Assembly (NCBI GenBank): GCA_031213475.1
Contig: JARUPZ010000002.1
Coordinates: forward strand, 11,104,466 to 11,168,465
Origin: Nereocystis luetkeana
Lineage: Eukaryota > Sar > Phaeophyceae > Laminariales > Laminariaceae
Length of the DNA: 64,000 nt
Direction of reading: 5' to 3'
The position numbers and the translations under genes are program-made. The notes beneath the pieces are model-generated. The model had not been told where the DNA came from and made no database searches. It saw only the letters and a program-made list of their open reading frames with translations. Shown one piece after another: positions 19,063 to 31,638 of this stretch. Numbering within the stretch: the stretch's first letter is position 1; the number at the start of each line of letters is the position of its first letter.

Positions 19063-22000
19063 ATGCCTGAGCTGCCAGAAGTCGAGACATCGCGCGCCTA
19101 CGTTGAGGAGTTCTGCAATGGCTGTGTGATCGTGAAGTGCCACGCGACAGAGCAAGGCGGTGGACCGGTGAGCGCCCATACTCCCAAAATTCGACTGGAC
19201 TGGACTGTCGGATCTTGAAAGTTGAAACATGAACTTTTACTGACCGCAACACCGGAACTGCTTTCGCGCGCTTGCGCCTTGAACCTCCAAGTACTATCCA
19301 GCAACTTCAGACAACCGCATTCTGTAAACCCGGCCTACCGGGTGTTGCATGGTGGTACCTGGTACGCATTGCATATACTACTGTAAGTATGCATTCCTCG
19401 ACACTTTATCTACCCACGTATCTTGTCTGTGGGCAGAGAGACGGGCAGTTCGACGAGCTGGTTATCGGTGAAGATGTCACGCCTCGAAGCTTGAAGAGCT
19501 CCCTGGAGGGGCGCACGATCGTGGACCTCAAGCGCCGCGGGAAGCAGATGTGGTTCGTATTGGACAAGTGAGTGCCAACCGCTCGGCCATCAATGATCCA
19601 AGTCCTCTTTGGTTAGTAATGCAGGCGGTGCTTTCTGGACATGTCGTAGCAATGTCACTTTTAGTAGGGAGTATCAGGTACCTGGTTTATAGCTGCGCGC
19701 TGTGACGGGCCCCGACACCCAAAACCTGCTGCTACTATCGAGCTACTCGAATCTACCTGCCTGGTACTTCGTACAGGTAAATAGGTATTGCTGTGGTGGC
19801 ACTATATCAACGAATCCCGCAAACGGCAGTGGCTTTGTGTGTGGTGCGCCGCGCTCTGTGGCTACTCGGAGATCCTAAATATTTACCTGCATCAGGTATC
19901 ACACAGAGTTACATGCTATCTTCGTGTATCGTGATCGGCAGATAGCGGGCTGCCTTGCAAGCGCACACTCGGTGTTCCGCAACATCTGCGGCCCGCCGTA
20001 CCCCCCCGTGTTGTCGAAGAGAGAAGAAATTAGTAGGCAGTGGCTGCACCCCGCCGATAGAGGTTGCTCACGGAATATCGAGAAGCATCCACTTACCGCA
20101 ACATTTCAGACTAGAGGCCCTGCTTCGCGAGGAAACTCGTTTCGACCAGTACCCGGTGCCCCGCCCCCCCTGTTTATGGTAAGGTGAGGCAGTTACGTAG
20201 TACTTCCATTTCTGTCTCTTGAAGTGGCCACCGGAAAAAGGCATCTCATTGAAACTGTCATCCATATGCGAGCCCGTCTCACAAGCGGTTCTTAGTGGGA
20301 TGCAGCTCACCCTTCATACGACTCGTCGAACACCTCACGGCGCTTCGCACTTGGTGCAGGCAATGTCTGACTGGTCGGTGAAAACCTAACATGCTCCGTC
20401 CCGGCACTGTAGGTATGCGAGTGTCTATGGTCATACGACTGTGGCCATGCATGATACTGAGTACACCCCCTCCCCTTTCCTCCCCCCCACGCCCCTCTCT
20501 CCCCTTTCCTCCCCTCCCCCCCGCGCCCCTCCCTTCCTTCCACCCTTACCCCCCCCCGTGTGCGCAGGCCTCCTCATCCTCTGTTCCATTTCGGCATGAC
20601 GGGTGCCTTCACCGTTAAAGGCGAGAAGAGGCACAAGTTCGTCAAGTTTAAGGTTGCGGAGGACTGGCCGCCAAGGTTCACGAAGCTAGAGCTGCAGGTG
20701 AGTGAGTCCCGTGTTTCATGTGCTCTTAACACAAGGTAACTTTTCCCCACTAAAATCCTACAATATATCCAGGGTACATTTGAGGGGAAAACAAAACGTC
20801 CTCGTGAGGCAATGAAACACCAAAGCTGGTGCCCCCCAATACGGCGGTAGTGACTACCAGGGTATTCTCCAGCCATTCACGGATTTTTCAGGCATTGCTT
20901 CCCCTCTCGTCGGGGTGGCCGTTCGCCCCTGTATACGTCAGCTTTGGAGGGTGGCAAATCCTGATGGGACCCAAAGCGGTCGTATAGTTTATGGAGGGGT
21001 CTGGAGTCATTGTGGTATTTCGGTGCTTCATCTCGTTCGCCTATTAATAGTAGTACGGGGGCTGTTGAATGTACTCGGCATATGGTGTATTTGTCTAGCG
21101 GACGGGGGGCAAGTAGAGAGTACAGGCACGTTTCTCCCTGGGGCATATCGTATGCCTCGGGCAGGTGCCCCCACTTCACAACAGTATGACGGGATATATA
21201 ACATGTACCCCGATACTCTCAAACCTGTTGAGTCCTGGCATACCACCATGCGTGCCTTCATGTCATAGCCTCTCCCCACCTGCCCCATCACACTAGAGGA
21301 GTATCGAGCAAAACGGCAATGCGTCACTCAGTCACCCCTCCCCTACCCCGCCGCATCCCATGCCGGCCTGCTGTTGTGCACGCCCAGATGTCGAACGGCG
21401 CTTGCCTTGCTCTGACCGATCCACGGCGGCTGTCCAGGGTACGCCTTCGCGCGGAGCCAGAGACCTCGCCGCCGATCAGTCTGCTTGGGCCCGACCCCAT
21501 CACGCACCCCATACCCTTGGACGTGTTTGCTGCCGCCCTTGCGAAGCCTAACGCGCCCATCAAGGCGGTGTTGTTGGCCCAGGTGCAATGCGGGTTTCGG
21601 CCAGGCCTGAATGTTACACCGGGCACGCATATACACGGACGGTCGCTAGGTCTGGCCGCGAACAGGATTGAAGCTACCCGCACATCTTTTTCCGTATAAC
21701 AATTATGCAGTAGTAGTCACCAGCGGGAGCGCCAGCGGCTTCAAGAGCTATGGCGCATATCGCGGCGTTGAAAGTCGCCTACGTTGCGCATGATACCTGG
21801 TATGTATTTTACCTTTACGCCGTGAGGCACCCGGAACGGTTGAGGGTGTCAACATCTTCCCTGCATTTTTTTTCACGGTTCTGGCGCGTAAGGCATCCTG
21901 TCGTGCTTCGTTCTCTGCTACTGCGGTATTGCAGGACCGGGTCGTCTCGGGCGTCGGAAACTGGATCGCGGATGAGGTGTGCTTCCAGGCATGCGTCCAT

Positions 22001-23867
22001 CCCGGCGCTGCTTGCAATACCCTTGCGCCCGAACAGGTACCATGTTTTCGGTCGACGAGGGTGACTTTACCATAGTGTACCTGGGCGGCGACCTGCACCC
22101 ATAACGTCGTAAGCCACAAAGAACCCACGAAGTGCATACTGTATCGGCGTGAAGGTCAGGCACGGCAAAGCCATTTACAAATAGTACCAGGTAAAAGTAT
22201 TTGAATTACTGTCCAAGGTTATAAAACGCCTTACGATGCACAAGCCTGGGGAAAATTATGAGGGCATCGCTTGCGAGGGAAAGAGCGGGCACTCGACCGC
22301 GTGGTGACGTGATTGACGCGTGTACTCGCGTAGGCAATCGACTTGCTTGCACTTATGGTGACAACCCGTCAATCTGCATTCCTTGCTTCCGCGTGATGCC
22401 GTCCGTCGCAGGTGGCTGCCCTCCACGCTAAGCTTATGTCGGTGTGCCGCAAGGCATGCGCTGCGCGGGCAGACTACTCAGTGTTCCCGAAAGACTGGCT
22501 GTTCCACCACAGGTGCGCTATCGCTACCGTACGTACCCCGCTAAAATACTCCACAGTAGAAGTATGAAGAATGGGGCTCACGGCACGTTTTCGCGTCCAC
22601 GCGCCTTTGGGTTGTCATACCAACGGTCCTCCCACCAGTCGTAGGGATACGTTACGTAGATGTTGATGTTGCTGTTGTAGCTGCCGTCTTTTTCTCTGTT
22701 GTTGACGGAGCGCGCGTTTTCGTCGTGTGCCCAACGATCCAGCAAGCACCGGAACCGGTGTCGGAGTTGCATCCTGGCACTTGCCGTCAAGGTGTTGTAT
22801 TAGGTGATACACGGGTGGACGAGTTCCCTCCCCTGGTCACGATATCGAGCACCATAGTGCACACTGAAGGCACGTTGTCACGCTGAAAATCGCCACAACA
22901 ACAGCCCAACCTTAGGTTTTACATATCATATGTTGGGGACAGGTTAAGGATGATTCACGAAAAGTAACGTATCCTCAACGTATGTTATGGGTATTGGCGA
23001 TGTGACCAAGATGGGGGGGGGTATGCGCTAATGTAGTCACCCTTGCCTGTCGCCAATATTCGACGGTTGATCGGTCTCGCCTCCTCTCGTATTTGCGCGG
23101 CACATAACAACACCCGACGCAGATGGGGCAAGGGAAAGGCCTCTCCTGATGGCGCCCCTCGTGTCTCCTCCGGCCACCCTATCCACTTTGACGTCGTCGG
23201 CGGACGCACCACGGCGATCGTGCTAGCTGTTCAGCGGAAGGGGCTCCTGCCCGCCAGCTCGGGTGGTAGAAAGGTCGCTGCGCCTGGCAATGGCAGGAAG
23301 AGCAAGGCGAAAGACAGAAGCCGAGGATCGGCGAACGGCACCGGAGAGGGGCGGCGCCCGGACGAGAGGGGGGGTGGGACCAAGCCGGGGGGTGACGATT
23401 TTCCGAAAGAAGAGGTGAAGACCGCCGCTGCCACGCCCAAGGCTAACAGCTGCAGCAGGAACGGAAAGGCTCTGGTCGGCAAGAAAGCCGGGCTGCTGCC
23501 GAACTCCTCCGCGGAGGAGACACCAATCCAAGTCAAATCTGAAGCAACCACCAAGGCATCGCGAGGTCAAGTTAAGCCTGGAGCAACAAAGGCGAGGTCG
23601 CGGGGAAAGGCGAAGGCCGCCCCGACATCCAGCCTCGAAGTCGCCGCCAAGACCAAACCCGAGGGGTTGGTGGCGTCAGCAAAAGCGGAAAGAGGTAGAC
23701 TTGGTGATGAGCGAACGGCGGCCGTTGTGGAGCCGAGGGCGGGAAAACGCCCGAAGCGTGCCGTGGTTGTGAAGCCGGAAGAGACCCCTGCTGCTGCTGA
23801 GGCCGCAGACGGAAGCTTTTCTAAGCTCAGCGTCGGGAGGAGAAGCCCCAGACTTGCGCGTCCATAG
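19063..23867 (+). CDS. FPG: Formamidopyrimidine-DNA glycosylase, plant type
   Basis: Bifunctional base-excision repair glycosylase/AP lyase removing oxidised purines. Seven exons: 19063-19167, 19437-19567, 20568-20697, 21388-21582, 21935-22036, 22412-22512, 23123-23867. All are GT-AG; total 1509 bases, 502 residues. It starts MPELPEVE, so the catalytic Pro2 and Glu3 are present. GKQMWF carries the conserved beta-elimination Lys71. HFGMTG, ALTDPRRL, the helix-two-turn-helix GVGNWIADE and WLFHHRWGKGK follow in family order. Where bacterial enzymes have a Cys4 zinc finger, this one has GGRTT and no cysteine pair, as in plant FPG. A tail of roughly 230 residues, rich in Lys, Gly, Ala and Arg, follows and is probably disordered and DNA-binding or nuclear-targeting (inference). 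It diverges from the armadillo gene. Confidence 0.95.
20179..20475 (+). repeat. R1 repeat, copy 2 (5'-truncated)
   Basis: Matches copies 4 and 12 from GGTAAGG through CTGTCATCCATATGC and CAGCTCACCCTTC to the C-rich end. It lies in FPG intron 2 in the sense orientation. From its tail to the acceptor at 20567/20568 the sequence is nearly pure pyrimidine, about 97 bases. Confidence 0.9.
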
Positions 23868-26800
23868 TAGAATACTAACTCCTGCGCGAATTGACCGTGG
23901 CCTTGCAGTGGTAATATCCGCGGATCCGACTGGAAGGCAGTCGGCCGCGGATCGTTGTGAAAGTGTAAAATACTGTACTGATGTTGTGGGAACGGGCATC
24001 TTGTCGTTGTACTTGCAGTAGTATATAGTAGGATCTTTAGCCAATGCCTACAGTACAGTAAAGCAGCAAGCCGCGACCAGGGAGACAGGGAAAAATATGC
24101 CTTTGGAAGCGTATGACATAGAGAAGCGCAACTTCTGAGTGGTCGCTAGGGAGAGGCGTGGGTTATACTTTGAGAGACGTCTGGTAGGAATCATCTCGCC
24201 CTACGACAGCAGCCCTTGTATTATTATTTCAGCGTACTTGGAACGCGACCGGCCATAATAAATATATTGTGTCTCTCCAGTAGTATGTATATTTCATTCG
24301 CTTGCATAGAGGCCCGATACAGTTAGGAGTAGTAGTACACTTTTTCGGGAAAAATAAGATAAGTTGATGCTGTAGTTATACCGCGAAGAAACGCAAATTT
24401 ATGTATCCCTTCTTTCAGCGCGAGATGCAACATGGCTGAAGGCGGTCGTATTGTTTTACTGCTGGGGCTGGCGTCTGTGACCGTCGCGATGGTTGGTTAT
24501 AACAAATACCAGTAGCGAACAGCGAGTAAGGTAGTTCGTAGTAGTAACGTTTCTGCGGAAGGCCAACACCAGGTGCCATATGGTACATTAGTGTGGCGCA
24601 TGAGGTAGAGCTACTTACAGAGTAATATTGAAAGTAGACCGGCACAGTTAGTATGGAACAGATGCCGTCTATGGAGTAAGTGCAGTCGTACGGCTGGTTG
24701 CACCATTGGCAGAACCCGCTTGCCCGCCCGAGGCTAGTCGGGGTAGATATTCTGGCACAGGACAGGTCTAAATACTACGTCCGGCCCCTCCCCGTCGAGT
24801 CGTGGGAGGGCATGTGAAGCACCACTAGGATAGTGCCGAGCGCACCCGGTCGTTGCTGTACCGGACGTGTTTTCCTTTTGTTCCCGTCGGCGCAACGCCA
24901 ACCTATTCTATCTATCCATGGTGCGTGGTGCAGGGGGCTAAACGTGTCAGTTTGGCCTCACACCAGAGACGGCCTGCGGCTGTACTTATAAACGTATTGA
25001 TAGATAGAGAAAAAGGGCGAGCAATAGGACTTCAGGGTATCGGTAAAGTAAAATATTGGATTTTGTATTTTTGGGGGGGGCTGTGGGGCCTCCCCCTACA
25101 CGTTTTGATGCGCTCTTTTTTTTTGTTGCGCACGTCGCTCATGCAGTCTGGACCGCATGGCAATGTGTCACGCAGACGGATGCGGTACACTGTGTGATTG
25201 CTGCTCACCAAATGTCCCGTTCACAGCGCGGATAATTTCGACACTTTGAAAAAAAAATGCATACCAGGTATATATCATGCGGAGGGCTATTTCCTCACAA
25301 GGGCTCCTAGCCCCGCGCGGACCTACGTACGATGGAATCGTTTTGATCCAATATTTTTTTTTCATATGGCAGTCATACAGCCGCGTGTGTCACGGGGCTG
25401 TCTAACACCGTGACACGCGCAGCGGATGAAACATTTTTACGGTGGTAGTAGCCCATCACCAATTGTCCTATCTGCAGCGCAGATGACTTCAAGCAGTTCA
25501 AATTTGTCAAACATGCGCCGGTAGATTTAGCATTATAGGGCCTATATTTTTCACGTACGATTCTAAAAGTAGGACTTTGAGAGAGAAAAAGTGACGAAAC
25601 TAAAAGATAATTATCGGCCAGGCGAAGAAAGAAGCACGGGCTGCCCGGGGTAAGAGGGGGGTGTCCGACTTACGTTGCAAGGAGATATGCAGCGCGTGCA
25701 GCAGGATACCTCTGCTACCGCTGCGAGCTGACACTGCAATAATACCAGTAGTACTTGTTGTACAGCAGTAGACCGTTTGATATGAATGCACTTACTTGCC
25801 ATATTTGTCGTCGCTGTACATTTATGTTACCCGGGCCCCAAACTATGTTTGCATGCATCAGCGATCCAAGATCCAACACATGGATCTTCCGTCAGATTGA
25901 TGCTCGTACACGCGTATCATATTATACTGATCGAAAAACAGGAGCGCTCCTTGATGAACTGTCCACTTCATTTATCCACACACTCTCTCGACCCCTTGGC
26001 TACTCCTGCTTGTGCTGCTGTGTGGTATCAGAGCGTTGGGTGCAAAACTCATGCATCCTTTCGGCGTTGTCACCTTATTATTTCAGTACAACAGGTTCTG
26101 TACGAGTACTGTTTTCGCAGGAGTGCTGTACGAAGTCTCCAGGAGCCGGGAGTTTCGAAAAAAATTCGAGCGCGGGAAAACGCTTTTTTTTAAACGCGTT
26201 GTGATTGGTGACCCCAACCATGGAAGGCCGCACAAACCTGGGGAGGCTCCACCTCCTCACCATTCTCCCAGGCACGGGGATTTGCATTCCTGCGAGTGTG
26301 GGCGGCTCGGAGACAGACACTCCGCGGGCAAGCCTGAACGTACAAAAGGTGTGTGCACCGGCGTGCTTGGACTTCTTGCGCGTAATCGAATACATGCGCC
26401 TCTCCATGTTCTGCTGAATGCGCACAGGTCTCATCGAGTGCGAGCATGAAGAGTCGACGTTTTGAAATTGAACTGCGCACGGTTTTTTCCTGCCTCTCTG
26501 ATGTGGGTCGCTTGAGCTTTATTTCGAATTTTGAAGCATCTTGCAGGAGTTTCGCGTTCTTCTCAGGCGGCAAAAGGCGCTGCGCCTGCGTACCCCCGTT
26601 CATCGTCCACCCCAACGTGGTGACCGTCGGAGGCTCGATGAGCAGCCGATTAACCAAGTAGATGGCAGCGGTCTTTTACTATAGCGCCGCTTAGATCTCT
26701 TCCGAACGCCATGACATTGTATGTGTTAAATGTTGCCTCTCCTGAAGTGCTGATCGTGGTGTGTGCGGATACCATTGCCCCACGCTCCGCTGGTACTGTT

Positions 26801-26956
26801 CTTGGTTTAGCGATCTTCGCGACACGCAGGGTTTCCTTCAGCCCCGAAAGGGACGCTCCCGATCGATTCGCCTCGACCTGCCCCGCTCCGTCGTCGCTCT
26901 GTTCGGTTAGGCCCGTTCGGCATCGTGTGTGGCAGTGTGCCCCAAAGACGGCATAC
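23868..26956. other. Intergenic region downstream of FPG
   Basis: AT-richer DNA with TACCWGGTA words and a small hairpin near 25385-25425 (GTCACGG/CCGTGAC arms). Short coding-like stretches at 26218-26349 and 26527-26660 on + could be extra 5' exons of the next gene or a separate gene. They could not be chained convincingly, so they are not called. Confidence 0.45.
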
Positions 26957-29900
26957 ATGATGCAAGCATTTACTCCCCAACGCCACCATGAAGATCATCA
27001 TCAACAACAACCGCAGCTATATCAACATCAACATCGACAACAACAGCAGCAGCAACATCTGCAGCAACACCAACAACAGCAGCAGCTTCAGCAGCAGCAG
27101 CAGCAGCAGCCTGGTCAGGAGAAATGTGCCACTTCTGATGGACACCATGCACCCTCTTGGAGAGTGGCTTATCTCCTGCAATCGGCAAGGCGGGGGTGGA
27201 GAAAACACAAGAAGCCGCACACCGTGTCGATAGAGACGGCCGAAAACCACCAGATCCTATCCGTCAAGGACGCCGATACCTCCCGAGTTCAGGTGACTGA
27301 CAGCGTAGGTTTACTCCCGCCTGTGGTAGCATATTGATGTAAGTTCGACGTACCCCTGCATGTCTCTGCCGCGTCCCGCTGTGTTGCTCGCACTGATCTT
27401 GGATCACTAATAATGATTGGGGTGATGGTTAGACTCCCTCTACCACTGCGAAAAAAGTTCAATTATCATTCCAAAAGTAGTGGATGCAACGGTTTTGATA
27501 ACCGGATCCCGCTTATTATTCGTGGCCTCTTTTTTTTTACCACCGTGCCGATGGCGTATCGTAGGTTGTCATGTCACTTCGTGCGGCTGCTGCCTCGCAC
27601 ATCATGTGGTGTTGTTGAAAAAAAAACAACTACTTACTGCTGTGATATTACGTACAGTACCACAGATAGTGCACTTGGTGGTGTGACCTTGCGTCGAATC
27701 GTCTCGTCGAGTCATCCACCCATACTATTATGGCGCAACCGACGCCACGCAATAATCGTGGACGGTTTATTGCTGATCGTTAACATAGTTGACGCCTTTT
27801 TCGAGCACCTGCCCATGGCTATTGCTTTGAGAAAACTTTTCGGTCACCTGCTCTCTAGTGCCACCATCGTATCGGCCTCCGGAATCCCCAAATAATTATG
27901 TCGCCGTACTGTACAGCACAGCAACAACAGGCCCATTTACTTGCGCGATGACTCCGCCGTACCCGTTCAGGAGAATGTAGATTTGGGAGTCGCGGGCACG
28001 GTGGAGGCGGCTTTCGTCACCGCTGCAAACGGGCAGAACATCGTCAGGTCAGAGCGCGAGATCACCCTATAATAGTTGATGGTGGTAGGGTAGGAAATAA
28101 TACTGTACTGAAGTTCAAAAGTATTCCGAACAATTGTGTGGTGCGGCAAAGAGAACAAGCCCCCCAGGTGCTGGAGTTCAAGAACGCTTCAGAGCCATGC
28201 GGCCACTCCTACAAACCCCCAGGACGTGCGATAGCTCTCAGAACCCTGTCAGTAGATAACGCCCGCGCTTGCCCTCGTTTCGCACATCGTGGATTTTTTT
28301 TGAGTGTTTTTTTGTGGAAAGGGGTCACTCACACTAAACGGCTCCTCCTGATTTCGACGTGCCTGGTTTGGTCAACTGTGGCGGCTCGTGGCGGTTGAGT
28401 TCCCAGGCACTCGCCACTTTGGCGGAACCGAGGTTCTTGTCGTGACCTTTGAGTAACCGGCGTCGCACCTGCTTGTGTGGAACAACCTGATCACATTGAT
28501 AATGATGCTCTCACATTAATTAGCTCACTCCCCTCAAATTCTGCCTGTTGTCACAAAAAAGGCTGTAGCAATGGCATTCCCCGATACGATCCTCTTCTCG
28601 CGCACGAAGAGGTGAGGAGGGCTTAGCATGCGTGGCAGCAGTGACCCGCGACCTAAATAAAACGATTCTGCTGTTCGTAGCCTCAGGCAACGGTAGCCCA
28701 GACTATATGGCAGTCTATAGATGGATGCTTCAGGTCATGTATTGTTGGCCTCCCAGCCGTACCATAGCAGTAGGGGCAGAGAAGAAGTGAGCCTCGTGCG
28801 TCACCTCTTGCAACCTCAGACGTCAAGAGTCACACAATCCACAATAGGCAATGGTACTAACCGGTACGTAACTGTCATTTAAAAAGACCAAACAAACACC
28901 CTCCCTGACTGTTTACATAACGTTGACGAATCAATATAACCAGAACGTATCTCCTTGACCTGAATCAACCACAGCAATGGCACGAGGAAACTCATCTCGC
29001 ATGAGGCTGTAGACCAGGGCACGTTCTAGAATGTTCGTAGCCTCGGGAAACGGTAGCCCAGACTACATGGCAGTCTATGGATGGATGTTTTAGGTCATGT
29101 ATGATTGGCCTGTCACAGGGTAGGGGCAGAGAAGAAGTGGGCCGCGTGCGTCACCATTTACAACCACGGAAGTCAAGAGTCACATTATCTACAACAAGCA
29201 ATGGAACCAACCGGTACGTAACTGTCATTCGAAGAGACCAAACGAACTTCTGCGACTACCTCTATGTTTATAAGAATACGGTCATGCATGATATTCAGTA
29301 CACCCCCCCCCCTCCCCTATGCTTAGAACTATATGCATACATCAAGCGGTAGTAGTACAGGTGACTTTCACCCGCAACCCATACCCAGGTTTACCCTGAC
29401 AGGGCAGCCGGTGCGGAAGTTCGCCCTTATCGCGGACAGCGGACAAGGTGCCACAGAGCTGTGCCAAGCGCTCCATAGCCAAGGTGGGCGAGGATACAGC
29501 GCACGCGATTACTTCGTGGTTACATACGAGCCGATGGGCATCTATCTCCCACCAAGCCGACTTTTGCGACGATCCGTACGACCCCCCCCCCCCCCCCCTC
29601 TCCCATTCATCTCTGATACGCTTATATTAGGACGGCGGCCCGGATGATGGCGTGGTGATATACATTTTTCGTTGTTTTCAAGAGACGGGCAAGTGTATCG
29701 CGCCACGAAGCCGTTCGGGGCTGGTATTGCCACGTGGAAGGCCGTTATGCTGGTCCAAAACCCCGATCGTGATGTAGCTCCATAGAGTAGGAATTGTTAA
29801 AGGGTCCACTAAATGCTGACAAGGCTTCGCCCTCCACCTTACAAGGCCCTGTTTGTGCTAGAGGGGGTGCTGAGCCTGTTTTTCAATAAAACTATCAGTG

Positions 29901-30970
29901 GTTGAATGGAACGGTGTGCGCGAAAGCAAGTAGTTGCAGTACGGAGAGGGGAAGAAAAGTTTTTACCACAATCGCGATTTGAGAGATGTCGACGGAGCTT
30001 TCTGTTGGGAACAGCATAGCTACTGCAGACCGGTTTCGTGGAGGGGCTTCCGCCAACCATTCTGTTTTTGCAGAGCATTCACAAACGATGCCATCACACT
30101 GAGGCCCCTCCCTCATTTCACGCCCCCCCCCCCCCCCCCCTCCTATATGATGTACCTGGTATATATATACCAGGGGTATATATAGGTTGGGTTGGCGTCG
30201 GTTGGCGACGGCGCTGTAAAATACGCCTCTCACTGCGTGAGCTAGTCGACCAGGATGCCGTTTTTTTGTTGTTTTGTTTTTGGCGGCCACCGCGACTGGA
30301 TTACTTTTGTGCGAGGAGAAGCTTAAATTCGCACAGAGGGCATGATCATATCACGTAGTGTGTATAATGTAAGGCATTCCCAAGGCAGTTACACAGTAAA
30401 CCCATTATGTCTCTGGAAGTGGCCACACCAAAAAAAAAAACCAATCAATTGACGCAGTCATCCATACGCAAGAAACTCCGCCTCAAAAGCGGTTCGTAGT
30501 AGGATGCAGCTCACCCTTCGTGCGACTCGCCCAACACCTCACGGCGCTTCGCGCTTGGTGCAAACAATGTTTGCCTGGTCGGTGAAAAACGGATGTGCCC
30601 CGTCCCGGCATTGTAGGGGTCCGAAGGTCTATGGTCATACGACTTCGGCCACGCATGATAATACGTACACTTCCCCCCCCCTGAACCTTGATTGCTTTGC
30701 TGGGCCCATACCCATGTTTGTGCGCGTGTATTCGGGGCCCCGAGAGAAGGTGTGGCAGTACGAGGCATGGAAGATCTACCGGAAGCAGTGTTTCTGCAAG
30801 GGGGCGACCCGCCCACAGTCCAAGCCCTGCAGGCGAACCTTCCCGACTTATCCAGACCGGAAGTGCAGGCGTACATTGTCCGGTGCGCCGCCGAGGCTTT
30901 TAGAACTGCAGGAAGCGATCAAAACCATGCTATGGACCGAACCGGGCCAGACATCTTGGGCATCCCTTGA
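26957..30970 (+). CDS. Hypothetical glutamine-rich protein (tentative model)
   Basis: No family recognised. Proposed exons: 26957-27292, 27917-28047, 29408-29575, 29683-29768, 30747-30970. All are GT-AG and phases close to 314 residues. The N-terminal third is a Gln/His tract encoded by CAG/CAA repeats, typical of low-complexity nuclear proteins. The rest looks like ordinary soluble protein (segments PIYLRDDSAVPVQENVDLG, GEDTAHAITSWLH, ATKPFGAGIATWKAVMLVQ, PEVQAYIVRCAAEAFRTAG). If the fourth exon is read through instead, the protein stops at 29785 with 245 residues. Two R1 copies lie in the proposed introns in sense orientation, just before acceptors, as they do in the firmly identified genes; this mildly supports the model. 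The start could be further upstream (26711 is open in frame). Confidence 0.4.
28673..29247 (+). repeat. Direct duplication of a ~220-base unit
   Basis: Units 28673-28897 and 29033-29247 share GTTCGTAGCCTC, CGGTAGCCCAGACTA, AGGGGCAGAGAAGAAGTG and ACCGGTACGTAACTGTCATT in the same order, roughly 80-85% alike by eye, with about 135 unrelated bases between. Non-coding; lies in a proposed intron. Confidence 0.85.
29275..29315 (+). repeat. R1 repeat, copy 3 (3' tail only)
   Basis: Only the last part, CGGTCATGCATGATATTCAG then TACAC and a C run, directly after the duplicated unit. It ends about 90 bases before the proposed acceptor at 29407/29408. Confidence 0.7.
30185..30690 (+). repeat. R1 repeat, copy 4 (near full length)
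   Basis: About 505 bases, starting GGTTGGGTTGGCGTCGGTTG and ending in a C run. Collinear with copy 12 along its whole length. A long C run and a TACCTGGTATAT word precede it. Its tail ends about 55 bases before the proposed last exon of the hypothetical gene. Confidence 0.92.
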
Positions 30971-31638
30971 AAAATGCAGTATAATACAGTACATACATAT
31001 AGCCCAGTCGGAAAAGCCCCGTTGCTTGTTCCACCCGACCACACGTTTCGTTTCCTAGCTGGGGCGGTCGGGTGGGCGGGTGAGCGGGCGGGTATAGGCG
31101 TGGACGCCTATGAACAGAGCGTAGGGCATCGCAGCTTGGTGCCGTTTTTCTCGAAAGGGAGTACCTGGTGCTTCAAACGTGGGCGTCGGCAGTTGTGATG
31201 GACAGAAGGTGGGGATGATGCGGTGAATCGGTCAACCAGCGGACGGTGCAAAATTGGTACAATAGTACTGAAAATTATCGGTGTGATAACGCGGGCCGCA
31301 GGCGTTGTGGTGAGAGAGGGACGTGGGAGGAGTCGAGGACTGGATATTGGAGGTCAGGCATTGGGGCGTGGGGGTCGAGAAACAGTATTAGTCTGCGGCA
31401 AGAGCGATGGGGCGTGATGGAGAACCACACCGACACATTTCCTCGTGCTTGTGCGTGCAGTATCAAGTGGCACAGAACTGATGTATCACTGCAGCAATGT
31501 CAAACGGGTCTATCCCCGTCCCATCCCTTCGTGAAGTAGCGGAAGGGTCCCAGACAACGCCTTCGAAGCTCCTGCGGACACACACACGCGCGCCGCTGGC
31601 CTGCTTTCAGCCCCCTCCCTCCCTTCCCCGCCGCTCGT
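30971..31638. other. Intergenic region upstream of bromodomain gene
   Basis: Nothing coding is recognised. A pyrimidine-rich stretch at 31605-31630 lies just before the bromodomain gene's ATG. Confidence 0.5.
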
